A DNA stretch of 64,000 nucleotides from Aeromonas sanarellii (GTDB lineage Bacteria > Pseudomonadota > Gammaproteobacteria > Enterobacterales > Aeromonadaceae), in contig NZ_CDBN01000050.1 in assembly GCF_000820085.1 (NCBI RefSeq), positions 79,925 to 143,924 on the forward strand, written 5' to 3'. A program made the translations under genes and the position numbers. This document shows positions 36,142 to 44,392 of the stretch, piece after piece. The notes beneath the pieces were generated by a model. The model did not search any database and was not told where the DNA came from. It saw nothing but the letters and a program-made list of their open reading frames with translations. The first letter of the stretch is position 1; the number at the start of each line of letters is the position of its first letter.

Positions 36142-37013
36142 GTCGTTATCCAGGGGCCGAAGCCCGGGCGCGGCTGGGCTGGTGGCGGTCGCATCGCTTC
36201 CTGCTGCTGCGCCGGCTCTGCCAGTTCGGCGTGCTCTCGCTCTTCCTGCTGGGACCGCTGGCGGGCATCTGGATCCTCAAGGGCAACCTCTCCAGCTCGC
36301 AGTTGCTGGAGACGGTGCCCCTCACGGATCCCCTGACCCTGCTGCAGTCGGTGGCGGCGGGCCATTGGCCCATCCCCACCCTGTGGCTCGGGGCCGGGTT
36401 GGTACTCGCGGGTTACTGGCTGGTGGGGGGGCGGGTGTTCTGCTCCTGGGTCTGCCCGGTCAACCTGGTCACGGATGCCGCCGCCTGGGTTCGGGCCCGG
36501 CTCGGTCTCAAGGGCAACGGCCAGTTCAACCGCCACACCCGCTACTGGCTGCTGGCCATGGTGCTGGTGGCCCCGGCCATCACAGGCGTGCTGGTGTGGG
36601 AGCTGGTCAACCCGGTGTCGCTCAGCCTGCGCGGCCTGCTGTTCGGCATGGGGGCGGGCTGGGGTCTGCTGGCGGCCCTGTTCCTGTTCGACCTCTTCGT
36701 GGTGGAGCGGGGCTGGTGTGGTCATCTCTGTCCGGTGGGGGCCTTCTATGCCCTGGTCAACCGGGTGGGGTTCGTCAAGATTGCAGCCAATGGGCGCGAG
36801 CGGTGCAGCAACTGCATGGATTGTTATGCGGTCTGCCCGGAGCGTCCCATACTGCGCGGCCCGGTTCACGGGGCCAAACGCGGTCACGGGCCCTTGATTG
36901 CGGCTCAGGAGTGCACCAACTGCGGCCGTTGCATCGATGTCTGCGCGGAGCAAGTTTTCGAAATCACTACAGGTTTTGCCGTCAAGGCAGAGAAAACGTC
37001 GGAGAACAAATAA
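36138..37013 (+). CDS. napH: Quinol dehydrogenase membrane subunit NapH
   Basis: A 291-residue inner-membrane protein. Four hydrophobic segments are visible (about 28-50, 76-96, 135-155 and 170-195). Conserved CSWVCPVN and CGHLCPVG motifs are present, followed by two cytoplasmic ferredoxin-type clusters ([13 protein letters not shown] and [13 protein letters not shown]). Both ends overlap neighbours (ATGA with napG, TAATG with napB), so translation is coupled. Confidence 0.96.
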   Translation: MSRYPGAEARARLGWWRSHRFLLLRRLCQFGVLSLFLLGPLAGIWILKGNLSSSQLLETVPLTDPLTLLQSVAAGHWPIPTLWLGAGLVLAGYWLVGGRVFCSWVCPVNLVTDAAAWVRARLGLKGNGQFNRHTRYWLLAMVLVAPAITGVLVWELVNPVSLSLRGLLFGMGAGWGLLAALFLFDLFVVERGWCGHLCPVGAFYALVNRVGFVKIAANGRERCSNCMDCYAVCPERPILRGPVHGAKRGHGPLIAAQECTNCGRCIDVCAEQVFEITTGFAVKAEKTSENK

Positions 37014-37468
37014 TGAAGAAGCTGATTGGAGCAATGCTGGCCTGCCTGATGGCGGGTTCCTTGATGGCGGCCGTCCCCGAGATCACCAACAGCACGGGGG
37101 GGATCAAGTCGGAGCGGGGGAGCACGGATCTGGTGACCGAGGCCGATGCGGCCCCGCTCAAGAACTACCGCAAGGACGGCGACATCTATGATCGCCAGTA
37201 CATGCATCAGCCCCCGCTGATCCCCCATGACACCCGCAACTACGAGGTGGACAACAAGGTCAACAAGTGCCTGGCCTGCCACAGCTTCAAGAACGCCAGC
37301 AAGATGAAGGCGCCCAAGATAAGCCCCACTCACTTCGAGACCCGCGACGGTCAGACCCTGGGTGAAGTCTCTCCCCGCCGCTACTTCTGCCTGCAGTGCC
37401 ACGTGCCGCAGGCGGACGCCAAGCCGCTGGTGGAGAACACCTTCAAACCGGTCGAAGCACTGAACTAA
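37013..37468 (+). CDS. napB: Dihaem cytochrome c NapB
   Basis: The small subunit of the nitrate reductase, 151 residues. It has a cleavable signal ([23 protein letters not shown]) and two haem motifs (CLACH and CLQCH). The sequence MHQPPLIPHDTRNYEV holds the distal haem-ligand region. The start overlaps the napH stop. Its C-terminal codons (VEALN) and stop region are duplicated just downstream, before napC. Confidence 0.96.
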   Translation: MKKLIGAMLACLMAGSLMAAVPEITNSTGGIKSERGSTDLVTEADAAPLKNYRKDGDIYDRQYMHQPPLIPHDTRNYEVDNKVNKCLACHSFKNASKMKAPKISPTHFETRDGQTLGEVSPRRYFCLQCHVPQADAKPLVENTFKPVEALN

Positions 37469-37619
37469 GGAGTTTACCGATGACATCACTCAGCCTTGTC
37501 CCCAGTGTCTGGACCACCTTCAACACACCAGTGAACGAAGCACTGAACTGAGGAGCCATAGATGAAATTACCCGGCTTTGTCCAGCGTCTGTGGACCACC
37601 TTCAAGTCACCGTCCAAGG
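37454..37619 (+). repeat. Degenerate tandem duplication of the napB-napC junction
   Basis: Copy A (37454-37536) and copy B (37537-37619) share GAAGCACTGAACT, AGGAG, ATGA, TTGTCC and GGACCACCTTCAA in order. There are a 1-bp and a 2-bp indel, and the period is 82-83 bp. Copy A holds a duplicated ribosome site and a duplicated start of napC. Copy B contains the real napC start. The unit spans the end of napB and the first 19 codons of napC. Confidence 0.85.
37480..37551 (+). pseudogene. Micro-ORF: truncated napC start fused to a napB tail
   Basis: The duplicated copy leaves a 23-codon ORF. It begins MTSLSLVPSVWTTF, against [14 protein letters not shown] in NapC, and ends VNEALN, against VEALN in NapB. 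AGGAG lies 7 nt upstream, so it may be translated. It ends 10 bp before the napC ATG. It may be junk or may serve ribosome loading for napC. Confidence 0.6.
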
Positions 37620-38152
37620 CGGCTCTCTGGGTCATCCTGCTGATGGGCTTCTTCGGCGGCGTCATCTTCTGGGGTGGTTTCAACACTGCCATGGAGGCGT
37701 CCAACACCGAGGCCTTCTGCACCGGTTGTCACGAGATGAAGGACAACGTGTTCGTGGAGTACCGCGACACCATCCACTATGCCAACCGCTCCGGCGTGCG
37801 GGCCAGCTGCCCGGATTGCCACGTGCCCCACGAGTGGACCTACAAGATCATCCGCAAGGTGCAGGCCTCCAAGGAGCTGTGGGGCATGATCACCGGCAAG
37901 GTGGACACTCGCGAGAAGTTTGAATCCCACCGCCGCGAGATGGCGGAGCGGGAGTGGAAGCGGATGAAGGACACGGATTCGCGCGAGTGCCGCAACTGTC
38001 ACAACTTCGAGTACATGGACTTCTCCCTGCAAGGGCGGCGAGCAGCCCAGATGCACTCCACCAACCTGGCAAGCGGTCAGAGCACCTGCATCGACTGCCA
38101 CAAGGGGATTGCGCACCAACTGCCTGACATGAAAGGCGTGCCAGGCTTCTGA
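37562..38152 (+). CDS. napC: Tetrahaem quinol-oxidising cytochrome NapC
   Basis: A membrane-anchored NapC/NirT cytochrome of 196 residues that passes electrons from the quinol pool to NapB. It has one N-terminal helix (about 20-40, [20 protein letters not shown]). The haem motifs are CTGCH, CPDCH, CRNCH and CIDCH. GAGGAG lies 7 nt upstream of the ATG. It is last in the nap operon; a strong hairpin follows 5 bp after the stop. Confidence 0.97.
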   Translation: MKLPGFVQRLWTTFKSPSKAALWVILLMGFFGGVIFWGGFNTAMEASNTEAFCTGCHEMKDNVFVEYRDTIHYANRSGVRASCPDCHVPHEWTYKIIRKVQASKELWGMITGKVDTREKFESHRREMAEREWKRMKDTDSRECRNCHNFEYMDFSLQGRRAAQMHSTNLASGQSTCIDCHKGIAHQLPDMKGVPGF

Positions 38153-38157
38153 TACCC

Positions 38158-38188
38158 AGGCCACCGGATCCCGCCGATCCGGTGGCCT
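38158..38188 (+). terminator. Hairpin ending the nap operon
   Basis: AGGCCACCGGATC, loop CCGCC, GATCCGGTGGCCT: a perfect 13-bp stem. The T-rich stretch (GTGATTTTC) is weak, so some read-through into moaB is possible. Confidence 0.75.
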
Positions 38189-38322
38189 GTGATTTTCACC
38201 CCCTCTGCCAGACAACTTTTGATAGAATCCCGCCCGGTAGCGTGTCGTCCTGCATCCTCGACCAGGCCAGGCGGCGCCTTCATCCCATCCTCTCGTGGTC
38301 AATGATTGACAGGAATTGCCCC

Positions 38323-38829
38323 ATGGCCCCCAAACACAGCGAATTCATCCCTCTCAAGATCGCCGTACTGACGGTCTCAGACAGCCGCAGCGCCGCCGAC
38401 GACAGCTCGGGGGACTACCTGGTGTCCGCCCTGACCGAGAGCGGCCATATGCTGGCCGACCGGGCACTCTGCCCCGACAACCTGTTTCGCATCCGGGCCC
38501 AGGTGAGCGACTGGATCGCCGATGAAGGGGTACAGGTGGTGCTCATCAACGGTGGCACCGGCTTCAACGAGCAGAACCGGGTGCCCGAGGCGGTCGGCGT
38601 GCTGTTCGAGCGCACCGTGCAGGGTTTTGGCGAGATGTTCCGCCAGCTCTCGTTTGCCGAGATCAAGGGCTCGGCCATGCAGAGCCGCGCGCTGGCGGGG
38701 CTCGCCAATCGCACCCTGATCTGCTGCCTGCCTGGCTCGACCGGCGCCTGCCGCCTCGGGTGGGAGCAGCTGATCCGGGATCAGCTCGACGCCCGCACCA
38801 GGCCGTGCAACTTCGTCGCCCATCTGTGA
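38323..38829 (+). CDS. moaB: Molybdenum cofactor protein MoaB
   Basis: A 168-residue MogA/MoaB-fold protein, possibly adenylylating molybdopterin or redundant with MogA. LKIAVLTVSDSRSAADDSSGDYLVSALTESGH and VVLINGGTGFNEQNRVPEAV are the family motifs, and CLPGSTGACRLGWEQLI is near the end. I choose the ATG at 38323 (AGGA about 9 nt upstream); the frame is open further upstream without similarity. A TAGAAT box at 38223-38228 may be part of its own promoter. Confidence 0.95.
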   Translation: MAPKHSEFIPLKIAVLTVSDSRSAADDSSGDYLVSALTESGHMLADRALCPDNLFRIRAQVSDWIADEGVQVVLINGGTGFNEQNRVPEAVGVLFERTVQGFGEMFRQLSFAEIKGSAMQSRALAGLANRTLICCLPGSTGACRLGWEQLIRDQLDARTRPCNFVAHL

Positions 38830-38838
38830 GGGGCAGCC

Positions 38839-39363
38839 ATGAACCCGACCGATCCCAGGCAGACTCAACCCAACCTGACTCATCTCAACCAGAGCGGTGA
38901 AGCCCACATGGTGGATGTCACCGACAAGCAGGTGAGCGAACGGGAGGCCCGCGCCGAGGCCTTCGTGCGCATGGCGCCCGACACCCTGGCGCTCATCCTG
39001 AGTGGCCGGCACCACAAGGGCGACGTCTTCGCCACCGCCCGCATCGCCGGCATCATGGCGGCCAAGAAGACCGCCGATCTCATCCCCCTCTGCCACCCCC
39101 TGGCCCTGACCCGGGTGGAGGTAGAGATCCAGGCCCAGCCCGAGCACAATAGGATCCACATTCGCACCCTGTGCAAGCTCTCCGGCAAGACGGGGGTGGA
39201 GATGGAGGCGCTGACCGCGGCGTCGGTGGCGGCGCTGACCATCTACGACATGTGCAAGGCGGTGCAAAAGGACATGGTGATCGAGCAGGTCCGGCTGGTG
39301 GAGAAGAAGGGCGGCAAGTCCGGTCATTTCCAGCTGGATGCAAATGCAGGAGAGAACGCATGA
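38839..39363 (+). CDS. moaC: Cyclic pyranopterin monophosphate synthase MoaC
   Basis: Works with MoaA to form cPMP. It has 174 residues. [34 protein letters not shown] and [29 protein letters not shown] are diagnostic, as is the C-terminal KKGGKSG. The N-terminus is about 10 residues longer than in E. coli. GAGGGG precedes the ATG. The stop overlaps the moaD start (ATGA). Confidence 0.96.
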   Translation: MNPTDPRQTQPNLTHLNQSGEAHMVDVTDKQVSEREARAEAFVRMAPDTLALILSGRHHKGDVFATARIAGIMAAKKTADLIPLCHPLALTRVEVEIQAQPEHNRIHIRTLCKLSGKTGVEMEALTAASVAALTIYDMCKAVQKDMVIEQVRLVEKKGGKSGHFQLDANAGENA

Positions 39364-39605
39364 TCAAGGTACTGTTTTTTGCGCAAGTCAGGGAGCTGGT
39401 CGGCTGCGACGAGCTGAGCCTGTGCTGCGAGTACGCCAGTGCGGACGAGCTTCGCCACGCCTTGAGCGAGCGCGGTGACAAGTGGGCCCTGGCGCTGGAA
39501 GCGGGCAAGCTGCTGGTGGCGGTGAACCAGACCCTGGTGCCCCTCGATACCCCCCTCAAGGACGGGGACGAGGTGGCCTTCTTCCCGCCGGTGACCGGAG
39601 GTTAA
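39360..39605 (+). CDS. moaD: Molybdopterin synthase small subunit MoaD
   Basis: An 81-residue ubiquitin-like sulfur carrier. It begins [14 protein letters not shown] and ends [13 protein letters not shown], whose terminal Gly-Gly is activated by MoeB (encoded 4 kb downstream) and thiocarboxylated. It pairs with MoaE. The start overlaps the moaC stop. A second, degenerate copy of its C-terminal coding segment follows immediately. Confidence 0.96.
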   Translation: MIKVLFFAQVRELVGCDELSLCCEYASADELRHALSERGDKWALALEAGKLLVAVNQTLVPLDTPLKDGDEVAFFPPVTGG

Positions 39606-39735
39606 GGATGAGCAAGATAACGACCGTGGATCGCACCACTGAGTTGTGCGGCGGCGACGAAGTGGCCTTCTTCCCGCTCCTTCCAGTGACGACCGGAGGC
39701 TGACATGAGCGAGGCAACCATGACCGATCGCATTC
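39567..39735 (+). repeat. Degenerate tandem duplication of the moaD-moaE junction
   Basis: Copy A runs from GACGAGGTGGCCTTCTTCCC through the moaD stop and ATGAGCAAGATAACGACCG. Copy B runs from GACGAAGTGGCCTTCTTCCC through ATGAGCGAGGCAACCATGACC, the real moaE start. The offset is 89 bp at the left and 97 bp at the start codons, because copy B carries small in-frame insertions (CTCCTT and ACG). Confidence 0.85.
39608..39703 (+). pseudogene. Micro-ORF: moaE-like start fused to a moaD-like tail
   Basis: A 31-codon ORF beginning MSKITTVDR, against MSEATMTDR in MoaE, and ending [16 protein letters not shown], against [13 protein letters not shown] in MoaD. It starts 3 bp after the moaD stop and ends 1 bp before the moaE start, so it bridges the two. 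It keeps a C-terminal Gly-Gly. Whether it is a product or a relic is unknown. Confidence 0.6.
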
Positions 39736-40184
39736 TGGTGCAGCGGGCGGACTTTTCGCTGGCCGAGGAGTACGGGCGTCTCGCCACCCGCCCCGACAGC
39801 GGCGCCATTGTCACCTTCTTGGGCAAGGTGCGCGACTTCAATCAGGGGGAGCACGTGAAGGGGCTGGCCCTCGAGCACTACCCCGGCATGACCGAGAAGG
39901 CGCTGGCCGCCATCGTGCAGGAGGCGCGAGCGCGCTGGCCGCTGCAGGAGTGCACCCTGATCCACCGTATCGGCGAGCTGCTGCTCGGGGATCAGATCGT
40001 GCTGGTGGCGGTGAGCAGCGCCCACCGCGAGGCGGCCTTCGAGGCCTGCCACTTCATCATGGATTTTTTGAAGACCCGGGCGCCGTTCTGGAAAAAAGAG
40101 CTGACCGCCGACGGGGTACAACGCTGGGTCGAGGCCAAAGCGAGCGACGACGCCGCCACCGCCCGCTGGCAACAAGGGGTGTGA
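39705..40184 (+). CDS. moaE: Molybdopterin synthase catalytic subunit MoaE
   Basis: Transfers sulfur from thiocarboxylated MoaD to precursor Z, giving molybdopterin. It has 159 residues. GAIVTFLGKVRDFNQGEHVKGLALEHYPGMTEKAL, HRIGELLLGDQIVLVAVSSAHREAAFEAC and KTRAPFWKKEL with the catalytic Lys are all present. GGAGG lies 6 nt before the ATG at 39705; an ATG at 39720 is an alternative. Confidence 0.96.
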   Translation: MSEATMTDRILVQRADFSLAEEYGRLATRPDSGAIVTFLGKVRDFNQGEHVKGLALEHYPGMTEKALAAIVQEARARWPLQECTLIHRIGELLLGDQIVLVAVSSAHREAAFEACHFIMDFLKTRAPFWKKELTADGVQRWVEAKASDDAATARWQQGV

Positions 40185-40245
40185 ATCCGCCGGGCCCCCC
40201 GCGACAGGGCTGCAAACCGGCACAGGTTTCAACAGGAGTAAGGGA

Positions 40246-40959
40246 ATGAAGAAGCTGTTATCCGTGGTGTTGCTGAGTGCTTGCGCCACCGCCGTGCAGG
40301 CCGACGAGGTCAAGGTGGCCGTGGCGGCCAACTTCAAGGGCACCATGGAGCGCATCGGCAAGGCGTTCACCGCCAAGACCGGCCACGGCGTCGTCATCAG
40401 CTCGGCAGCCACCGGCGTGCTCTATACCCAGATCAGCCACGGTGCCCCCTTCGATCTCTTCCTCTCCGCCGACGTGGCGACCCCTCAGAAACTGGAAGCC
40501 GAAGGCAAGGGGAGCGAGCGTTTCACCTACGCCATCGGCCAACTGGGCCTGTGGCAGAAGGGGGGACCGGCCCCCGACGAGGCAAGCCTGCGCCACTGGG
40601 AGGGGGAGCTGGCCATCGCGAACCCCAAGACTGCCCCCTATGGCGCCGCCGCCATGGCGACCCTGGAACACCTCAAGATCGATCCCAGGCAGTACCGTCT
40701 GCTGACCGGCACCAACATCGGCCAGACTTGGCAGTTCGTCGACACCGGCAATGCGAAGCTCGGCTTCGTCGCCTGGGCCAACCTGGTGGAGGCGGGCAAG
40801 ACAGGCGAAGCCTGGGTGGTGCCGAGCCAGTTCCATCCAGCCATCGAGCAGCAGGGCCTGGTCCTGAAGAAAGGGGAGGCGGTGGACGCCCTGGTGGCCT
40901 GGCTCAAGGGGCCTGGGCAGGCGCAGATCAAGGCCGCGGGTTATGCCCTGCCGCAGTGA
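40246..40959 (+). CDS. modA: Molybdate-binding periplasmic protein ModA
   Basis: The solute-binding subunit of the ModABC importer, 237 residues. A signal peptide MKKLLSVVLLSACATAVQA precedes DEVKVAVAANFKGTMERIGKAF. SAATGVLYTQISHGAPFDLFLSADVATPQKL forms the oxyanion site. It follows moaE by 61 bp, so it may belong to the same transcript. I could not find a convincing ModE operator in that gap. Confidence 0.95.
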   Translation: MKKLLSVVLLSACATAVQADEVKVAVAANFKGTMERIGKAFTAKTGHGVVISSAATGVLYTQISHGAPFDLFLSADVATPQKLEAEGKGSERFTYAIGQLGLWQKGGPAPDEASLRHWEGELAIANPKTAPYGAAAMATLEHLKIDPRQYRLLTGTNIGQTWQFVDTGNAKLGFVAWANLVEAGKTGEAWVVPSQFHPAIEQQGLVLKKGEAVDALVAWLKGPGQAQIKAAGYALPQ

Positions 40960-41016
40960 TGGCCCGTGTGCTGAGAGGCCTCCTATGCCTGTCAGTCGGT
41001 ATCCGGGAGGCGGGCG

Positions 41017-41697
41017 ATGAGTGAGGGGGATCTGCTGGCGATCTGGCTCACCCTGAAGCTGGCCGCCAGCACCACCGGCATCCTGCTGCTGCTGTCGCCA
41101 CCGCTCGCCTGGTGGCTGTCTCGCAGCCAGCACCGACTGCGTCCCGTGGTGGAGGCCCTGGTGGCGCTCCCCCTGGTGCTGCCGCCGACCGTGCTCGGCT
41201 TCTACCTGCTGATCGCGTTCTCCCCCGAATACGGCATCGGCGCCTGGTGGCGGCAGACCTTCGGGACCCCGCTCGCCTTCAGCTTCCTCGGCCTGCTCAT
41301 CGCCTCCGTCATCTACTCGCTCCCCTTCGTGGTGCAGCCCCTCACCTCCGCCTTCGTCAACATGGGCAGCAAGGAGATCGAGGCCGCCGCCACCCTGGGG
41401 CTGGGGCCCATCGAGCGCTTCTTTCGCATCATCCTGCCGATGACGCTGCCCAGCTTCGTGATGGCGGCGGCCCTGGGTTTTGCCCACACCTTGGGGGAGT
41501 TCGGCGTGGTGCTGATGATAGGGGGCAACATCCCTGGCGAGACCCAGGTGCTCTCCATCGCCCTTTTTGATCACGTGGAGACGATGGACTATCGCAGCGC
41601 CCACCTGCTGGCGGGCGGCCTGATGGGCTTCTCCCTGGTGATGCTGGTGCTGGTCTACGGCGTGCTGCAGCGCCGGCAACGGAGGCTGTTCGGATGA
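41017..41697 (+). CDS. modB: Molybdate ABC transporter permease ModB
   Basis: A 226-residue inner-membrane permease with five or six hydrophobic segments. The EAA loop reads EIEAAATLGLGPIERFFRIILPMTLPSF. PLVLPPTVLGFYLL and GEFGVVLMIGGNIPGETQVLSIALFD are typical of ModB. The 57-bp gap from modA is spanned by a 21-codon micro-ORF (40959-41024). That ORF overlaps the modA stop (TGATG) and the modB start and could couple translation. The 3' end overlaps modC. Confidence 0.95.
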   Translation: MSEGDLLAIWLTLKLAASTTGILLLLSPPLAWWLSRSQHRLRPVVEALVALPLVLPPTVLGFYLLIAFSPEYGIGAWWRQTFGTPLAFSFLGLLIASVIYSLPFVVQPLTSAFVNMGSKEIEAAATLGLGPIERFFRIILPMTLPSFVMAAALGFAHTLGEFGVVLMIGGNIPGETQVLSIALFDHVETMDYRSAHLLAGGLMGFSLVMLVLVYGVLQRRQRRLFG

Positions 41698-42749
41698 CGC
41701 TGGAGATCTCCGTTCGTCGCTCCTTCGGCCCCTTCACCCTGGCGTGCGAGCTGTCGCTGCCCCCCTGCCGCATCCTCGGTCTGTTCGGCCCCTCTGGCTG
41801 TGGCAAGAGCACCCTGCTGCGCATCCTCGCCGGGCTGGATCGGGCCTCCTCGGACGCCCTGTACTGGCAGGGACGCGAGCTCGCGGCCCTGCAACCCGAG
41901 GCGCGCCGCATCGGGCTGGTGTTTCAGGACGCCCGCCTCTTCCCCCATCTGAGCGTGCTCGGCAACCTGCAACTGGCGGCCAGCAAGGGCAGGGGGCGCT
42001 GGCAACCGGAGGCGCTGGCGATGCGGCTCGGCTTTGCCGAGCTGCTGGAGCAGCCCGCTCATGGCCTCTCCGGCGGTCAGCGTCAGCGGGTGGCCCTGGG
42101 CCGCGCCCTGCTGGCGGAGCCCGATCTGCTGCTGCTGGACGAGCCCTTCTCGGCGCTGGACAGGCGCAGCCGCATCCATCAGGCCCACGTGCTCAAGGGG
42201 TTGCAGCAGGAGAGCGGCATCCCCATGATCTTCGTCAGCCATGCCATGGAGGAGGTGAGCCTGCTCTGCGATCGGCTGGTGCTGCTGGCGGATGGCCGGG
42301 TGGAGGCCCAGGGCTCCCCCGAAGAGATCTTCGCCCGCACCGACCTGTCGCTCGCCAGTCGCGACGACGTCGGGGTCATGCTCTCGGCGACCCTGGCCCA
42401 CTATGACGAGTGCGAACAGATGGCGACCCTGCGGCTCGGGGAGCAGATCCTGATGGTGACCATGGAGCATGCCCCCGACGAGGCGGGCCCCCTGCAGATC
42501 AAGGTGGCGGCGCGGGACCTGGTGATCGCCACGGCGCCCATCGAGCACTCCAGCCTCTCCAACTGCCTGGAGACCCGGCTGCTGGGGGCGCGGGAGGTGC
42601 GGCCGGGGCAAACCCTGTTGCAGTTGGCCCTGGGGCAGCAGATACTGCTGGCCCGGATCACCAGCCGATCCGCCAGGCGCCTGGATCTGGCGCCCGGGCA
42701 GCGGCTCTATGCCTACGTCAAGGCAGTGAGCCTGGTGGGGGAAGGCTGA
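41694..42749 (+). CDS. modC: Molybdate ABC transporter ATPase ModC
   Basis: A 351-residue ATPase. Walker A GPSGCGKST, signature LSGGQRQRVALGRAL, Walker B LLLLDEPFSALD and the switch His in IFVSHAMEE are intact. The C-terminal region (about 290-350) is the molybdate-binding MOP domain. Its start overlaps the modB stop by 4 nt. Confidence 0.96.
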   Translation: MTLEISVRRSFGPFTLACELSLPPCRILGLFGPSGCGKSTLLRILAGLDRASSDALYWQGRELAALQPEARRIGLVFQDARLFPHLSVLGNLQLAASKGRGRWQPEALAMRLGFAELLEQPAHGLSGGQRQRVALGRALLAEPDLLLLDEPFSALDRRSRIHQAHVLKGLQQESGIPMIFVSHAMEEVSLLCDRLVLLADGRVEAQGSPEEIFARTDLSLASRDDVGVMLSATLAHYDECEQMATLRLGEQILMVTMEHAPDEAGPLQIKVAARDLVIATAPIEHSSLSNCLETRLLGAREVRPGQTLLQLALGQQILLARITSRSARRLDLAPGQRLYAYVKAVSLVGEG

Positions 42750-42794
42750 GGCCGATACGGGCAGGCGGCTATCGAAAGAAAAGGGAGAGGACGG

Positions 42795-43571
42795 GTGCGT
42801 CGCAACCAGGTAATGAAATCCCATGGATTGGCCCTGCGCAGCGCGGGGGAGGGGCCCCTGCTGGTGCTGCTGCACGGGCTGGGCTCCTCCAGTCTCGACT
42901 GGCAGGCCCAGATAGAGCACTTCAGCGAGCACTACCGGGTGGTGGCGCTGGACTTGCGTGGTCACGGCCAGAGCCTGCAGGAGGGGCCCTTCGACGTGCC
43001 CACCCTGGCGGCGGACGTGGCCCGCTGGCTCGACGAGCAGGCCGAGCCCGCCTGGGTGGTGGGGCTCTCCTTGGGGGCCATGGTGGCGCTGGAGCTGACG
43101 CTGCGACTGCCGCACAAGGTGCAGGGGCTGGTGCTGGTCAACGGCTTCAGCGAATTCCTGCTGGAGACCCCCAAGGAGCAGGAGCGCTACGCCATGCGCC
43201 TCAAGTGGCTGCGCTGGTTCGGCATGCGGCCGCTCGCCTGGTGGCTGGGGCGGGAACTCTTTCCCGGTCCCGAGCTCGCCCAGGTGCGCCACACCTTCCG
43301 GCTGCGCTTCGTGCGTAACAAGAAGAAAACCTACAAGGCGCTGCTGGAGGCGCTGCCCGGCTGGTCGGTGCGCGCCCGTCTCGGCACCATCTGGCAGCCG
43401 GTGGCCATCGTCTCCACCAGCCACGACTATCTGCCCTTGGCGCGGCGGGTGGAGCAGTTCGCCTCCCTGCCCAACGCCAGCATCCACACTCCCGAGGGCC
43501 ATCACGCCTGGCCGGCGGAAGATCCCGCCGGGTTCAATCATTTGTTGCAACGGATCCTCTTTACCCATTGA
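42795..43571 (+). CDS. Alpha/beta hydrolase
   Basis: A 258-residue alpha/beta-fold hydrolase. LLVLLHGLGSSSLDWQAQ gives the oxyanion region and VVGLSLGAMVALEL the nucleophile-elbow Ser. VSTSHDYLP supplies the likely acid and EGHHAWPAEDP the catalytic His. It resembles BioH/MenH-type esterases, but the substrate is unknown. The start is probably GTG at 42795, with GGGAGAGG upstream; ATG at 42813 is an alternative. It is 45 bp after modC, so co-transcription is likely. Confidence 0.8.
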   Translation: MRRNQVMKSHGLALRSAGEGPLLVLLHGLGSSSLDWQAQIEHFSEHYRVVALDLRGHGQSLQEGPFDVPTLAADVARWLDEQAEPAWVVGLSLGAMVALELTLRLPHKVQGLVLVNGFSEFLLETPKEQERYAMRLKWLRWFGMRPLAWWLGRELFPGPELAQVRHTFRLRFVRNKKKTYKALLEALPGWSVRARLGTIWQPVAIVSTSHDYLPLARRVEQFASLPNASIHTPEGHHAWPAEDPAGFNHLLQRILFTH

Positions 43572-43586
43572 GGCCGCAGCGAATGC

Positions 43587-43618
43587 AAAAAAGCCGAACC
43601 CCGGGGTTCGGCTTTTTT
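43587..43618. terminator. Bidirectional terminator
   Basis: AAAAAAGCCGAACCCC followed directly by GGGGTTCGGCTTTTTT, a perfect 32-bp palindrome with A and T tracts. It ends both the mod/hydrolase operon and the convergent moeAB operon. Confidence 0.93.
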
Positions 43619-43636
43619 GTGGGTGCACTTTGCCAC

Positions 43637-44392
43637 TCAGGGCTTGGAGCAGACCGGGCAGTCGGGGCGTTTGGGGAGCTTCATCTCCCGGAAACCGCCC
43701 TGGAGGCCGTCGATCATCAGCAGGCGGCCGCTGTAGCTCTTGCCCATGCCGGCCAGCAGCTTGATGGCTTCGAGGGCCTGCAGGCTGCCCACCAGCCCCA
43801 CCACGGGAGCCAGCACCCCGGCCTCGACGCAGGTGAGCGCCTGATCGCCAAACAGGGCGCTCAGGCAGGCGTAGCAGGGTTCATCCTCCTGCCAGGTGAA
43901 GCTGCACAGCTGCCCCTCCAGCCGGATGGCGGCGCCGGACACCAGGGGCACCCGGTGCGCGCGGGCACGCCGGTTGAGCAGGTTGCGGATGGCGACGTTG
44001 TCGGTGCAGTCGAGCACCAGCTGGTGGCCGGGCAGCAGGGCGTCGAGCAGCGCCTCGTCGGCGACGGCGGCGTGGGTCTCGACCCTGAGCCAGGGATTGA
44101 GGGCCCGCAGCGTCTTGGCGGCGGAGTCCACCTTGTACATGCCGATGCGCTCGTCGCTGTGCAGCACCTGGCGCTGCAGATTGGAGAGCTCCACCCGATC
44201 GAAATCCACCAGGGTGAGGTGGCCGACCCCGGCCACCGCCAGATATTGGCTGGCGGCGCAGCCCAGGCCCCCGGCGCCTATCACCAGCACGCTGGCCTGC
44301 TTGAGCGCCTCCTGCCCCTCGAAGTCGAAGGATTTCAGGATGATCTGGCGGTTGTAGCGCAGCAGCTCGGCATCCGAGAGGATCTCGCTCAC
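43637..44392 (-). CDS. moeB: Molybdopterin-synthase adenylyltransferase MoeB
   Basis: An E1-like enzyme that adenylates the MoaD C-terminal Gly-Gly. It has 251 residues. The nucleotide motif is [23 protein letters not shown], with [15 protein letters not shown] and two Cys pairs (CYAC and CPVC) for zinc. It starts with GTG (44392), which overlaps the moeA stop as GTGA, so the two are coupled. The family Cys nucleophile region is LTCVEAGV. Confidence 0.94.
   Translation of the reverse strand: MSEILSDAELLRYNRQIILKSFDFEGQEALKQASVLVIGAGGLGCAASQYLAVAGVGHLTLVDFDRVELSNLQRQVLHSDERIGMYKVDSAAKTLRALNPWLRVETHAAVADEALLDALLPGHQLVLDCTDNVAIRNLLNRRARAHRVPLVSGAAIRLEGQLCSFTWQEDEPCYACLSALFGDQALTCVEAGVLAPVVGLVGSLQALEAIKLLAGMGKSYSGRLLMIDGLQGGFREMKLPKRPDCPVCSKP

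Noticed and set aside
40185..40245. ModE operator before modA
   Set aside because: I looked for the TATAT-type dyad and did not find it; control may instead come from upstream moa transcripts.
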